A stretch of DNA of 35,265 nt, taken from NCBI GenBank assembly GCA_000416275.1, contig ASZJ01000137.1, positions 1 to 35,265 of the forward strand. Direction: 5' to 3'. Every line of letters begins with the position of its first letter. The stretch's first letter is position 1. The translations under genes and the position numbers were made by a program. The stretch comes from Osedax symbiont Rs1 (GTDB lineage: Bacteria > Pseudomonadota > Gammaproteobacteria > Pseudomonadales > Balneatricaceae). The notes beneath the pieces are model-generated. The model did no database searches, was not told the origin of the DNA, and was given only the letters and a program-made list of their open reading frames with translations. Below, piece by piece: positions 1 to 7,763 of this stretch.

Positions 1-88
1 ACTAGAACTTCACTTAACTTGTTGTAATTAAACACTTTGTCAGATAGCCACCAAGTTGAGCGGAGTATGATGGTCAATCAGATTATTA

Positions 89-275
89 TGAGACCTCTGC
101 ATAACGTTGCGAGCGAAGGTAAGACAAGGCAAAAACCGGCGAGATAGCGGAGTTAGTATGCCCCTCACTTTGGGTACAGTGTGCCCCTGTTTATGGGTAT
201 TACAGGTGTAAATGGGCATATTGAGCCGGTTTTTAACGCCGTATTACCGAGCGCAGTAGTTATGCAGAGGCCTCA
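89..275. mobile_element. MITE-like element with TTA target duplication
   Basis: A 187-bp non-coding element is bounded by imperfect inverted repeats of about 50 bp that start TGAGACCTCTGCATAAC on the left and end GTTATGCAGAGGCCTCA on the right. The arms continue inward to CAAAAACCGGC and GCCGGTTTTT. It is flanked by a direct TTA on each side (86-88 and 276-278), which looks like a 3-bp target duplication. TNA duplications are known for some IS5-family groups, so an IS5-type transposase in trans is an inference. A partial second copy lies at 31549-31604. Confidence 0.75.
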
Positions 276-346
276 TTAGTAATTACTCTGCTTGATGACT
301 AAGCCTCTCACCAGTCAAACCCGCTCCTGGCATATAGAGCAGTAGC

Positions 347-363
347 GGGGCTTATTCAGCCCC
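347..363 (-). terminator. Possible hairpin downstream of tctA
   Basis: GGGGCT and AGCCCC form a perfect 6-bp stem with a 5-nt loop just past the tctA stop. No clear U-tract follows in the direction of tctA transcription, so it could be a weak terminator or an mRNA 3'-end protector of the tctCBA transcript. Confidence 0.35.
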
Positions 364-368
364 CCTAC

Positions 369-1868
369 TTAAGCTGTGGATTTCGCGGTTAATAGCGCCA
401 GCAATTTAGAACCGAACAAAGATATAAATAGCAGCGCAATAATCACCAAGGTAATCGGCCTCTCGAAAATATAACTGAATTCTCCGCCACTGATTTGCAG
501 ACTATGCAACATCGAGCTCTCCGCCATACTGCCCAGTAAAATACCGATCACAGCGGCCGGCACCGAATAATCATAGCGCTTAAACAACCAACCGACGACT
601 GAAAAGACTAAAACAGTGATCGGCCCCGACATATTACCCACCAGCCCAAAGGAGCCGAAGATAGCCAGCGCTAACACTGAGGGAATCAAATAGTGCATCG
701 GCACCCTCACCACGTTAGCCAATAACGGCAGGCACATTAAAGCCAGCGCGATCAACAGAAACACTTGACCAAAGTTGGCAAAGATAATCGCGTACACAAT
801 ATCGGTTTGCTCGCGAATAAACTGCGGCCCGCCGGTAATATTGTGCATCGAAAAAGCCGCTAACATGACAGCTGTCGCCCCGCCGCCGGGAATCCCCAGC
901 GCTAATAAAGTCGCCATGGAACCCGCTTCCGAGGTGCTATTTGCCGACTCCGATGCAATCACTCCTTTCGGATTGCCCCTGCCAAAGCTCTCTGGATCCG
1001 GATCGCGTCGCTTGGTTTCAATATATGAGAGTAAATTGGAGACCGAGGATCCCACACCGGGAACTGCACCGACAAACACCCCGATCAGGCTGCCTCGAAT
1101 CAACACCACTGGATACTTGAAGGCGTCAAAGAACCCTTGAATAATCAATGACATTTTTACTTTTCTGGCCGATTCATTTTCTACCAAATACTTAGTATTG
1201 ACCAAGTTAAGCAGCTCAGATGCTGCGAACATCCCCATCATTGCGGGAATGACCGGCACTCCGTCCAGCAAGTAATCGCTGCCTAAAGTCCCTCTGAGCA
1301 CCCCTGTTTCGTTAAAACCAATAGTACCGATCAACAGGCCGACAAAACCGGCGATCAAACCTTTTAAAACGTAGCTGCCACTTAAACTGGCGATTAACGT
1401 CATGCCCCATAAAATAACCGCAAACAGTTCTGCGGGGCCTATTTTCAAGACAAAAACAGAGATCGGTTTGATCAGCAAGAATAAAATAATATAGCCGATC
1501 AGCACCCCAAATGCCGAGGCTCCCAAGGCCATTCCCAGCGCTTGATTGTGCAGCCCTTTGCGCGCCATTGGATAGCCGTCAAAGGCGGTGGCAATAGCCG
1601 ATGAAGTGCCGGGGATATTCATTAAAATGGCGGGCACGCCACTGCCAAAAGTACCGCCGGTAAAGATTGCCGTCAAAAACAGCATCGCCTGCATAAAGTC
1701 CATATACAGCGTCATAGGCAGGAAGATCGCCATCGCCATCGATATCTGTAAACCGGGAATAGCACCGAATATCAGGCCTATTAAAATACCCGGAATCACC
1801 ACCAACCAAGGGGTAAAACTGCTAAAAAGTAAATCTATGGCTGACGCCGCCGCTGAAAAATCAATCAT
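369..1868 (-). CDS. tctA: Tripartite tricarboxylate transporter large permease TctA
   Basis: 499-aa polytopic inner-membrane protein of the TctA family, the large permease subunit of tripartite tricarboxylate transporters (TTT). These are secondary carriers fed by a periplasmic binding protein. The length matches the usual roughly 500 aa. Two Gly/Pro-rich blocks typical of TctA are visible: IPGLQISMAMAIFLPMTL near residue 38, and GAVPGVGSSVSNLLSY in the middle followed by LALGIPGGGATAVML. Many hydrophobic segments run through to the C-terminus. It is the last gene of tctC-tctB-tctA and begins 11 bp after tctB. The substrate cannot be read from sequence; citrate or another carboxylate is plausible by family and from the adjacent TctDE pair. 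Confidence 0.93.
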   Translation of the reverse strand: MIDFSAAASAIDLLFSSFTPWLVVIPGILIGLIFGAIPGLQISMAMAIFLPMTLYMDFMQAMLFLTAIFTGGTFGSGVPAILMNIPGTSSAIATAFDGYPMARKGLHNQALGMALGASAFGVLIGYIILFLLIKPISVFVLKIGPAELFAVILWGMTLIASLSGSYVLKGLIAGFVGLLIGTIGFNETGVLRGTLGSDYLLDGVPVIPAMMGMFAASELLNLVNTKYLVENESARKVKMSLIIQGFFDAFKYPVVLIRGSLIGVFVGAVPGVGSSVSNLLSYIETKRRDPDPESFGRGNPKGVIASESANSTSEAGSMATLLALGIPGGGATAVMLAAFSMHNITGGPQFIREQTDIVYAIIFANFGQVFLLIALALMCLPLLANVVRVPMHYLIPSVLALAIFGSFGLVGNMSGPITVLVFSVVGWLFKRYDYSVPAAVIGILLGSMAESSMLHSLQISGGEFSYIFERPITLVIIALLFISLFGSKLLALLTAKSTA

Positions 1869-1879
1869 GGTATGTCGCC

Positions 1880-2341
1880 TTAATAATCTGTTGCTAAAAA
1901 TGTCATCGGCATCGGGTATGGCAACATGTTGGCAAAGAACACCGCTATCACACCGCTAAAAACGACACTGTAAAGAACAATTCGCACTAAGCTTTTCTCT
2001 CCTTGTAGATACAAAAAGCTACCGACAAATAACGCCGTTCCTAAATCAAAGCCCAGTGTCTCCAAGGTTAAAACATAGGCCGCGAACAGCCCCATCACGA
2101 TAAACACTGAGCGAGTGTTACTACTTTCATCCGCCGCAACAACTATGGCAACGGGCTGCAGCAACTGCTTAACTATTTCCACTGCACACATCACAAAAAT
2201 GGCCAGCGAAATCGGTAAGATAAAGATTAGATTCTCAATTTTATTCGACGCCGAGTAAACATCTGTTACATACCAAGCGGTAAATGCGGCTAAAGTAATT
2301 AACAATAATAAATTACTGATCGCTATTTTTTTAATATTCAT
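1880..2341 (-). CDS. tctB: Tripartite tricarboxylate transporter small permease TctB
   Basis: 153-aa protein with about four hydrophobic segments, matching the size and layout of TctB small permeases. These pair with TctA in the inner membrane. The start at MNIKKIAISN is preferred over an upstream in-frame start because the 22 residues before it are non-hydrophobic and not family-like. The first membrane segment then begins at once (NLLLLITLAAF). A poorly conserved hydrophilic loop near residue 70 (VVAADESSNTRS) separates the two halves, as usual in the family. It sits between tctC and tctA. Unusually, 229 bp, including a palindromic repeat at 2496-2552, separate it from tctC. Confidence 0.88.
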   Translation of the reverse strand: MNIKKIAISNLLLLITLAAFTAWYVTDVYSASNKIENLIFILPISLAIFVMCAVEIVKQLLQPVAIVVAADESSNTRSVFIVMGLFAAYVLTLETLGFDLGTALFVGSFLYLQGEKSLVRIVLYSVVFSGVIAVFFANMLPYPMPMTFLATDY

Positions 2342-2495
2342 CGACAAATATCCGTCATCAAAGATCCTATTTAAATACAAAATTCGGCAGGCAGTGCCGC
2401 AGCTCAAAGCACAACATTGACTGCTGTACGCTGTTGATTGAAGTTTAGCGGGAATTGAACTGCACAGAAGTAGACCGAGAACAGGCTAGCTAAGG

Positions 2496-2552
2496 CCTGA
2501 ATCTGTGACTTGACAGCCGATGCTAAGCTAGCTTGGAAGTCACGGATTCAGG
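2496..2552. repeat. Short copy of the CCTGAATC MITE (tctC-tctB gap)
   Basis: A 57-bp element begins CCTGAATCTGTGACTT and ends GGAAGTCACGGATTCAGG. The two ends are near-perfect inverted repeats, with GCTAAGCTAGC-type sequence at the apex. It is the smallest of about nine related copies in the window and would form one long hairpin in the tctCBA mRNA. No clean target duplication is visible at this copy. Confidence 0.8.
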
Positions 2553-2570
2553 TTAAACTCTCGCCAGTGA

Positions 2571-3578
2571 TTAGTCTTTCATTAGATAAGCGTACTTTTT
2601 AAAGGCGCTGAAGTTACTTTCCATCAGCTGTTTGGACTTTTCTGGCCCTACCCAAACACCACCGATATTGCTGCGCTTAAGAAATTTTTGAACATCTTTT
2701 CTTGCCAGAGTGTTCTGAATTGCCAAGCTTAATTTATTAAAACGCTCAGGGTACTTCTGTTTAAACTCAGTGCTGACCGCAAAACCACGCATCGAACCCG
2801 GTAATACTGGCACGGTGATATTCGATGATTTTAGCGCATCATTGATGGTCGGCGCATCCCATTTATCGCTGCGCTCATCACGAACCACCGCCAGCGGGCG
2901 TAAAAACTCACGAATTCCCTCACTGCCTTGCGCGCTAATCGCGATCATATCGACTTGTCCGCCAGCCACCGCAGCCCGCGCTTTGCCGCCACCGTTATAA
3001 GTGACTAAAGATAAATTTTGCTGGGGAATATTGTGTTTTTCAAGCAGCAAGCGCAGCATTAAATGTCCGGCTGAGCCTTGCACAACTGAAGCTTTGACCT
3101 TCTTCGGATATTTTTTAATGGTCTCTAAAAGCTCGGTTAAGCTCTTATATTTAGTGTCTTTGTTGACCGCGATTAGATCGAAGTCAAACCATTGAAAGTT
3201 AATGTAAGTGAAATCATCAATCGTATAACTGGCGTTGCCATTTAACACCGTGCTGGCCAGATAAGGGGCGAACGTTGAGGCGAATACTGTGTAGCCATCA
3301 CCTGGGCGCTTCAACACATAATTGGCGGCTATCTGCGTAGCAGCGCCCTTTTTATTGATTATTTTTAGCGGCTCACCGAGCTCATCTGCCAGGAAAGTAG
3401 ACATCGCTCTAGTCATGCGATCAGCACTGCCACCGACTCCAAACCCGACCACTAAATTAATCGGCTTATTCGGATAATCATCTGCAGCTGCAGCATGCAC
3501 ATTGAAACTAGTGACCGCAATCGCCGTTACTAGCACACTTTTAAAAAGTGAAGTTTTCATGAACCGTTTGAATAACAT
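2571..3578 (-). CDS. tctC: TctC/Bug-family periplasmic substrate-binding protein
   Basis: About 335-aa extracytoplasmic solute receptor of the Bug/TctC family, the binding component of the TTT system. The chosen start (MLFKRFMKTSLF) has GAGG 9 nt upstream. It gives a clear Sec signal peptide: a Lys/Arg N-region, a hydrophobic core (SVLVTAIAVTSF) and a VHAAAA cleavage region. The mature protein starts DDYPNKPINLVVGFGVGGSADR, and YPNKPI..VV.F..GG..D is the family hallmark. A Bug-type GxxGHL motif is seen as GSAGHLML. It leads the tctCBA operon and is divergent from tctDE, the arrangement in which TctD normally activates tct expression. Confidence 0.92.
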   Translation of the reverse strand: MLFKRFMKTSLFKSVLVTAIAVTSFNVHAAAADDYPNKPINLVVGFGVGGSADRMTRAMSTFLADELGEPLKIINKKGAATQIAANYVLKRPGDGYTVFASTFAPYLASTVLNGNASYTIDDFTYINFQWFDFDLIAVNKDTKYKSLTELLETIKKYPKKVKASVVQGSAGHLMLRLLLEKHNIPQQNLSLVTYNGGGKARAAVAGGQVDMIAISAQGSEGIREFLRPLAVVRDERSDKWDAPTINDALKSSNITVPVLPGSMRGFAVSTEFKQKYPERFNKLSLAIQNTLARKDVQKFLKRSNIGGVWVGPEKSKQLMESNFSAFKKYAYLMKD

Positions 3579-3972
3579 TTTTGTTTGCCTCTTTATTTTC
3601 ATTATTGACATATCTAGGAGCCTGACCAAGCACCAAACAACCTACTGCGCCCAAGCCTATTTGGTTAACATTAACGTTCAATTTCGTTAAATAGCCTGCT
3701 ATTTGACGAAGAAAAACAGCAAGCATAGCTAAATATTAGCTTTCACAATAGCTCAGTATCTGATCAGACAGCTCCTAGACTAATTCACCAAGCTGGCACC
3801 AGCCTTGCACCGCAAATTTATTTCATTTTAAAGCATTACAGTAATGATGTTATGGTGAAAGCTATTGATTTTATAAGAATTTCAAATCTATTATCAATAC
3901 AGGCGGATGAAACTAAGTTTTATTAATGCTAGGGTTAAACCAATATTTTATAAATATCTGGGGGGGGGATCT
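3579..3972. promoter_or_regulatory. Divergent tctC/tctD regulatory interval
   Basis: This non-coding stretch separates the divergent transporter and regulator genes. It holds two clear dyads: TTAACG-N8-CGTTAA at 3671-3690 and AGCTAA-N3-TTAGCT at 3727-3741. Either could be a TctD operator. It ends in nine consecutive Gs (3960-3968) ahead of the tctD ATG. An upstream in-frame ATG at 3907, preceded by AGGCGG, could give a longer TctD or a leader peptide. I could not assign a confident -35/-10 pair. Confidence 0.5.
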
Positions 3973-4635
3973 ATGCGACTGCTGGTACTAGAAGACAATT
4001 TGACCTTGGCACAAGGTTTAAAGACCAGTCTGATTAAAGCTGGCTACGCGGTAGATTTAATTCACGATGGCAAGCAGGGCTTGGCGTTGCTCAAGTATCA
4101 AGCATATGATTTGCTACTGTTAGATTTAGGGTTACCCTCCATTGACGGCATCGATTTATTAAAAGAATTGAGAGCCTTCAACAGCGCATTACCAGTATTA
4201 ATTATTTCCGCCCGCGACCAACTAGACCAACGTATTCACGGTTTGGATTTAGGTGCAGATGACTATATTTGTAAGCCTTTTGGCTTAGATGAAGTCTGTG
4301 CCAGGGTGCGAGCCCTGTTGCGCAGAGGCACCAACCAGACCAAATCTATACTTAACTATGCCGACCTCACTTTAGATACCCACACCCGGCGGCTCAGTTT
4401 TAAGGGCCAGCTAATCGAGTTGCATCGTCGCGAATTCACCGTGCTGGAATATTTCTTATTGAATATCGGCAAAATATTGAGTAAAGAACAGATAGCCGAA
4501 CACATCAGTAGTTTCGATGACGACATTAATCCGACCGCAATCGAAACTTATGTCTCTCGCCTGCGAAAAAAACTCGATGAATCTCTCAACTTAAAAACCG
4601 TCCGCGGCTTAGGCTATCTACTCGAAAATGAATGA
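3973..4635 (+). CDS. tctD: OmpR-family response regulator TctD
   Basis: 220-aa response regulator. The receiver domain (about 1-115) shows the acidic pair ED at 7-8, the phospho-acceptor Asp51 in LLLLDLGLPSIDG and the conserved Lys in DDYICKPF. The C-terminal winged helix (about 125-220) carries ELHRREFTVLEYFL and the AIETYVSRLRKKLD recognition region. MRLLVLEDN is taken as the start because receiver domains begin there and a G-rich stretch precedes it. An in-frame ATG at 3907 would add 22 residues encoded partly by the G9 tract. The reading frame overlaps tctE by 8 bp. By family and position it should activate the divergent tctCBA operon in response to TctE. Confidence 0.9.
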   Translation: MRLLVLEDNLTLAQGLKTSLIKAGYAVDLIHDGKQGLALLKYQAYDLLLLDLGLPSIDGIDLLKELRAFNSALPVLIISARDQLDQRIHGLDLGADDYICKPFGLDEVCARVRALLRRGTNQTKSILNYADLTLDTHTRRLSFKGQLIELHRREFTVLEYFLLNIGKILSKEQIAEHISSFDDDINPTAIETYVSRLRKKLDESLNLKTVRGLGYLLENE

Positions 4636-6058
4636 GCACACCCCCTCCATACGCTCGCAACTGATCTTGCAGTTAGCGATACTGTTAACTATCTTAAGCC
4701 TGATTACCGGCCTTTTAATCTCGTATTTAATTACCGACAAAGCCACTAAAGTTTTTGACCACAGCTTACTCGCAGCGACCAACTCAATCGCACAACGCTT
4801 GAGTATTCGCGACGGAAAAACCTATTTACACATGCCTTATTTCGTCTTAGATATTATGCAATCAACCAGTGGCGAGAAAATTTTCTATCGCATCCAAAGA
4901 AGTGACGGAGAGATCTTAGCCGGCTTTTCCGGGCTGGCATTTCCGCAGGGGTATCAGCAATCATCGGTACCGATATTTTATAGCACCGAATTTGCCGGCA
5001 ACCAACTGCGAGCCGTCTACCTACCAGTGCTGGAAAAGACCTTAGGCGAAACTAAATACACCCATATTATCCTCGCAGAATCACTGCATGGGCGCAGCAG
5101 CTTCTCTGCGGAGATACTCGCTATTTTGGCCGTGGTTACTTTTTTCGGCGTGATACTCTCCATAGTTATCGCCGTTTTTGCCGTCAATAACTGCCTCTCA
5201 CCGCTGCGCAAAATACGCCAATCGCTGATTACCAGATCGATGTACGATTTGGCCCCCCTGAACACCAAAGTACCTAAAGAAGTAGAGCAGTTAATTGCCA
5301 GCATTAATCAATTAATGACTCGTTTAAGAGAGGGCATCGAACATATTCAGCACTTTAATTCAGACGTCTCGCATCAATTGCGCACCCCCCTAGCAGAAAT
5401 AAAAACCTTGGCCGAAGTCGCCTCCAGTGAATTTGATCAAACCTCAGCGCAATCGATACTCAGCAAAATAAATCAGCGGGCGGACTTTCTAATACGCACC
5501 ACCCAGCAGCTATTAATTTACGCAAAAACTAACAAAAGCTTTTTAGATAACAGCCATTTAACTATCGTAGACCTAACTAAGCTGTGTCGAGATACCGCCG
5601 CTAATTTAGCCCCCGCCATCTATAAAAAAGGCCAGCAACTAGCCTTTATCACCCAGCCAAACCAAGCCATCTACATTACCGGTGATCCTATCATTCTCGA
5701 GGGGTTAGTGATTAATCTAATCGAAAATGCCTCCCTGTACAGCGACAGTGATCCCTCCCCCACTAATGACACCATCACCATAAAAGTGTTTAGCGAAAAC
5801 TGCCAGGCGATCCTCGAAATTATCGACCAGGGCCCGGGCATCGCAGAGGACCAACTAGCCAAAGTGACGCAGCGTTTCTACCGATTAGATAGATTAAAAC
5901 AAGGCAGCGGCTTAGGCTTGGCGATCGTGCGGCAAATCTGCGATTTTCACCAAGCGACCCTACAATTATCAAACAGCAAACCGCATGGGCTAAAAGTCAG
6001 AATTGCATTCGCCCTCGAAGAAAAACCCACCGCCACTCCCCAGCGGGCTGGGAAATAG
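4628..6058 (+). CDS. tctE: Sensor histidine kinase TctE
   Basis: 476-aa membrane histidine kinase. A first transmembrane helix (about 12-35) is followed by a periplasmic sensor of about 120 residues of the type found in TctE/QseC-like kinases. A second transmembrane helix (about 160-187) leads to a HAMP-like linker. The HisKA box is DVSHQLRTPLAEIKT with His249 as the phospho-acceptor. The catalytic domain shows an N box (LIENAS), DQGPGIA and GSGLGLAIV. Translation starts inside the end of tctD, so the two are co-expressed. It should sense the transported carboxylate or a related signal and phosphorylate TctD. Confidence 0.9.
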   Translation: MNEHTPSIRSQLILQLAILLTILSLITGLLISYLITDKATKVFDHSLLAATNSIAQRLSIRDGKTYLHMPYFVLDIMQSTSGEKIFYRIQRSDGEILAGFSGLAFPQGYQQSSVPIFYSTEFAGNQLRAVYLPVLEKTLGETKYTHIILAESLHGRSSFSAEILAILAVVTFFGVILSIVIAVFAVNNCLSPLRKIRQSLITRSMYDLAPLNTKVPKEVEQLIASINQLMTRLREGIEHIQHFNSDVSHQLRTPLAEIKTLAEVASSEFDQTSAQSILSKINQRADFLIRTTQQLLIYAKTNKSFLDNSHLTIVDLTKLCRDTAANLAPAIYKKGQQLAFITQPNQAIYITGDPIILEGLVINLIENASLYSDSDPSPTNDTITIKVFSENCQAILEIIDQGPGIAEDQLAKVTQRFYRLDRLKQGSGLGLAIVRQICDFHQATLQLSNSKPHGLKVRIAFALEEKPTATPQRAGK

Positions 6059-6167
6059 TTAAATAATGGCCCATGGAAAGGGCTTATATAGAAGGTCTTA
6101 TGGAATCGGCTATGGATAGACCTATATAAGAAGCTATCGATAAGTACAAAATAGAGCTAAATATAAA

Positions 6168-7046
6168 TTAGATTTTTGCTCGCCGCCCAGACAACAGTAG
6201 AAACAAGCCACTGACAATCACAATCGCACCGCCGATAAAGTCATACAGATCGGGCAGCTGCGAGAACATCAGCCATCCTAGCAGTATCGCCCAAAAAATT
6301 TGCGTGTACATAAAGGGCGCGACCACCGTCGCGGCGGTAAATTGGTGAGCGGCAATAATCAAACTGTGCGCCACCCCACCAAACAAACCAATGCTGATCA
6401 GCGCCGCCCACTGCATTGCACCTTGCGGCATTTGCCAAAAGAACGGCACCAGCAAAGAACTGACCAAAGCTCCGATCATCGCCGTGTAAAACAGCGTCAC
6501 CGGCAGCGGATCAGAGTTGGCTAACTTGCGGGTGATTACATTGTAAACGGCAGTGCAACAAGCGGCGCAAAATATAAAAAAAGCGCCGAGTAACGTATTG
6601 CTTTCCGCTGCTAAATCAGCACCGGGTCGCACAATCACCAGCGTCCCGATAAAGCCGACAGCGATCGCAATTAAAGCCGTCATTTTGACCTTTTCACCCA
6701 ACAGCGGCATAGAGATAATAATCACCAGCGCCGGCACACAAAAGAAGATCGCAGTCGCCTCAGCCAGCCCGATCATCGTTAAACCATAAAAAAAGCAGCC
6801 GGTGTCGATCAGTAAAATCATCGAGCGCAACACTTGCATAGAGAGCCGATTAGCCCTGACGATACTACTGCCATACTTGGGCCAAAGCACCACCAACATC
6901 AACAGCAAATGCCCTAGATAGCGCGCCCAAACTACTTGCGCAATCGGCATTGACTCGCCTAAGTATTTAGCAAAAGCTTCTTGAACTGAAATAAAAGCCA
7001 TCGCACCCAGCATGCAATATATGCCTCGATAATGATCTGCTATCAT
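6168..7046 (-). CDS. EamA/DMT-family transporter
   Basis: 292-aa inner-membrane protein made of two EamA repeats, about ten hydrophobic helices in all, the standard size for drug/metabolite transporters (RhaT/RarD/YdcZ type). AAGG lies 6 nt before the ATG. The first repeat contains AEATAIFFCVPALVIIISMPLLGEK, a common DMT pattern at helices 3-4. The second contains the parallel AATVVAPFMYTQIFWAILLGWLMF. The substrate is unknown; amino-acid, purine or solute efflux is typical. It converges on tctDE and does not obviously share their function. Confidence 0.88.
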   Translation of the reverse strand: MIADHYRGIYCMLGAMAFISVQEAFAKYLGESMPIAQVVWARYLGHLLLMLVVLWPKYGSSIVRANRLSMQVLRSMILLIDTGCFFYGLTMIGLAEATAIFFCVPALVIIISMPLLGEKVKMTALIAIAVGFIGTLVIVRPGADLAAESNTLLGAFFIFCAACCTAVYNVITRKLANSDPLPVTLFYTAMIGALVSSLLVPFFWQMPQGAMQWAALISIGLFGGVAHSLIIAAHQFTAATVVAPFMYTQIFWAILLGWLMFSQLPDLYDFIGGAIVIVSGLFLLLSGRRAKI

Positions 7047-7555
7047 TTGATACCTTTAGATAAACGGATATTGCTTATAGTGGAGTTGGAAATGTAGCTT
7101 TAGTGATTATTTGCAACTTTCGAAGGTAGCCTACTTTTATAGTTAATTCTAGGCATATTTGTAATAAATTCAGAACTTTACCGTAGGGGTTTTGCTGAAT
7201 GGGGTCGGGGTTCTGCATGTGATTATTATGTATTGTAGTTATAGGTGAGTTTAAAAAGTCAAAAATTAAATATTTAACTAATTTCTTTTTTAGTTTTAAG
7301 GTCAAGTTATTTCAAGAATTTCGCCTGCGGCGACTGACTTTCTTTGCGGCGACAATAAAGGGAGTTAGCGGCTCCGTAGTGCAGTGTTAGTGGTGCTGCG
7401 GTTTCTTCTTTAAAAATCGGTACTTGACTAGAAAAAATGCTATTTAGGCTTAACTAATGACTGAAAAAGCTTAATGTTAATACAACATTGCTCAAAATGT
7501 GTTGCAAATTGAGACTCTAGACAGTCGTTCTTAATTATTTTACATTTCTTAGCTT

Positions 7556-7620
7556 ATAAAAAACCTATCTGTTCAAACTGATGGGGTTAAATTTTAATAT
7601 AGTGCCTGTCTCAAAGTATT
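7556..7620. repeat. Partial GCCTGTCCC repeat with terminator-like hairpin
   Basis: Right-hand part of the second repeat family: a hairpin core (CCTATCTG TTCAAA CTGATGGGG) followed by TTAAATTTTAATATAG and the end GTGCCTGTCTCAAAGTATT. Read on the minus strand the hairpin runs into TTTTTT. The left GGGACAGGC end is absent. The rest of the 7047-7763 gap shows no supported gene apart from the site at 7662-7746. Confidence 0.65.
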
Positions 7621-7661
7621 TCACTAAACAATATAACCAGCATGCATGTGGTTTTGGCCTT

Positions 7662-7746
7662 GTTTAACGCAAGTTTAATCGCAAGATCCTGCAGTAACCG
7701 TGTAACAACCAGCAAGTTTACTACGCTGTTATGCTTGCCGTTAGGC
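7662..7746 (+). other. Candidate integron attC-like recombination site
   Basis: An 85-bp imperfect palindrome starts GTTTAACGCAAG (fits the R'' consensus RYYYAAC followed by an L'' arm) and ends CTTGCCGTTAGGC (L' arm followed by an R' site fitting GTTRRRY). The outer arms pair, and an inner CAGTAA/TTACT pair supports a foldable single-strand structure. The next gene starts 18 bp downstream with its own AGGA ribosome site, as in a gene cassette. No integrase gene and no clean second attC after the gene are visible, so this could be a relic or a chance match. Confidence 0.4.
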
Positions 7747-7763
7747 CACTACAAGGATGAATT

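Noticed and set aside
775-1140. Plus-strand frame of about 120 codons opposite tctA
   Set aside because: Antisense to a well-supported TctA frame, no family signal, no ribosome site of note.
6063-6085. Terminator after tctE (GCCC ... GGGC)
   Set aside because: Four-base stem without a U-tract; too weak to call.
7320-7400. GC-rich TTTCGCCTGCGGCGACTGAC segment as a repeat or RNA gene
   Set aside because: Only a short imperfect GCGGCGAC direct repeat; no extended fold or second copy in the window.
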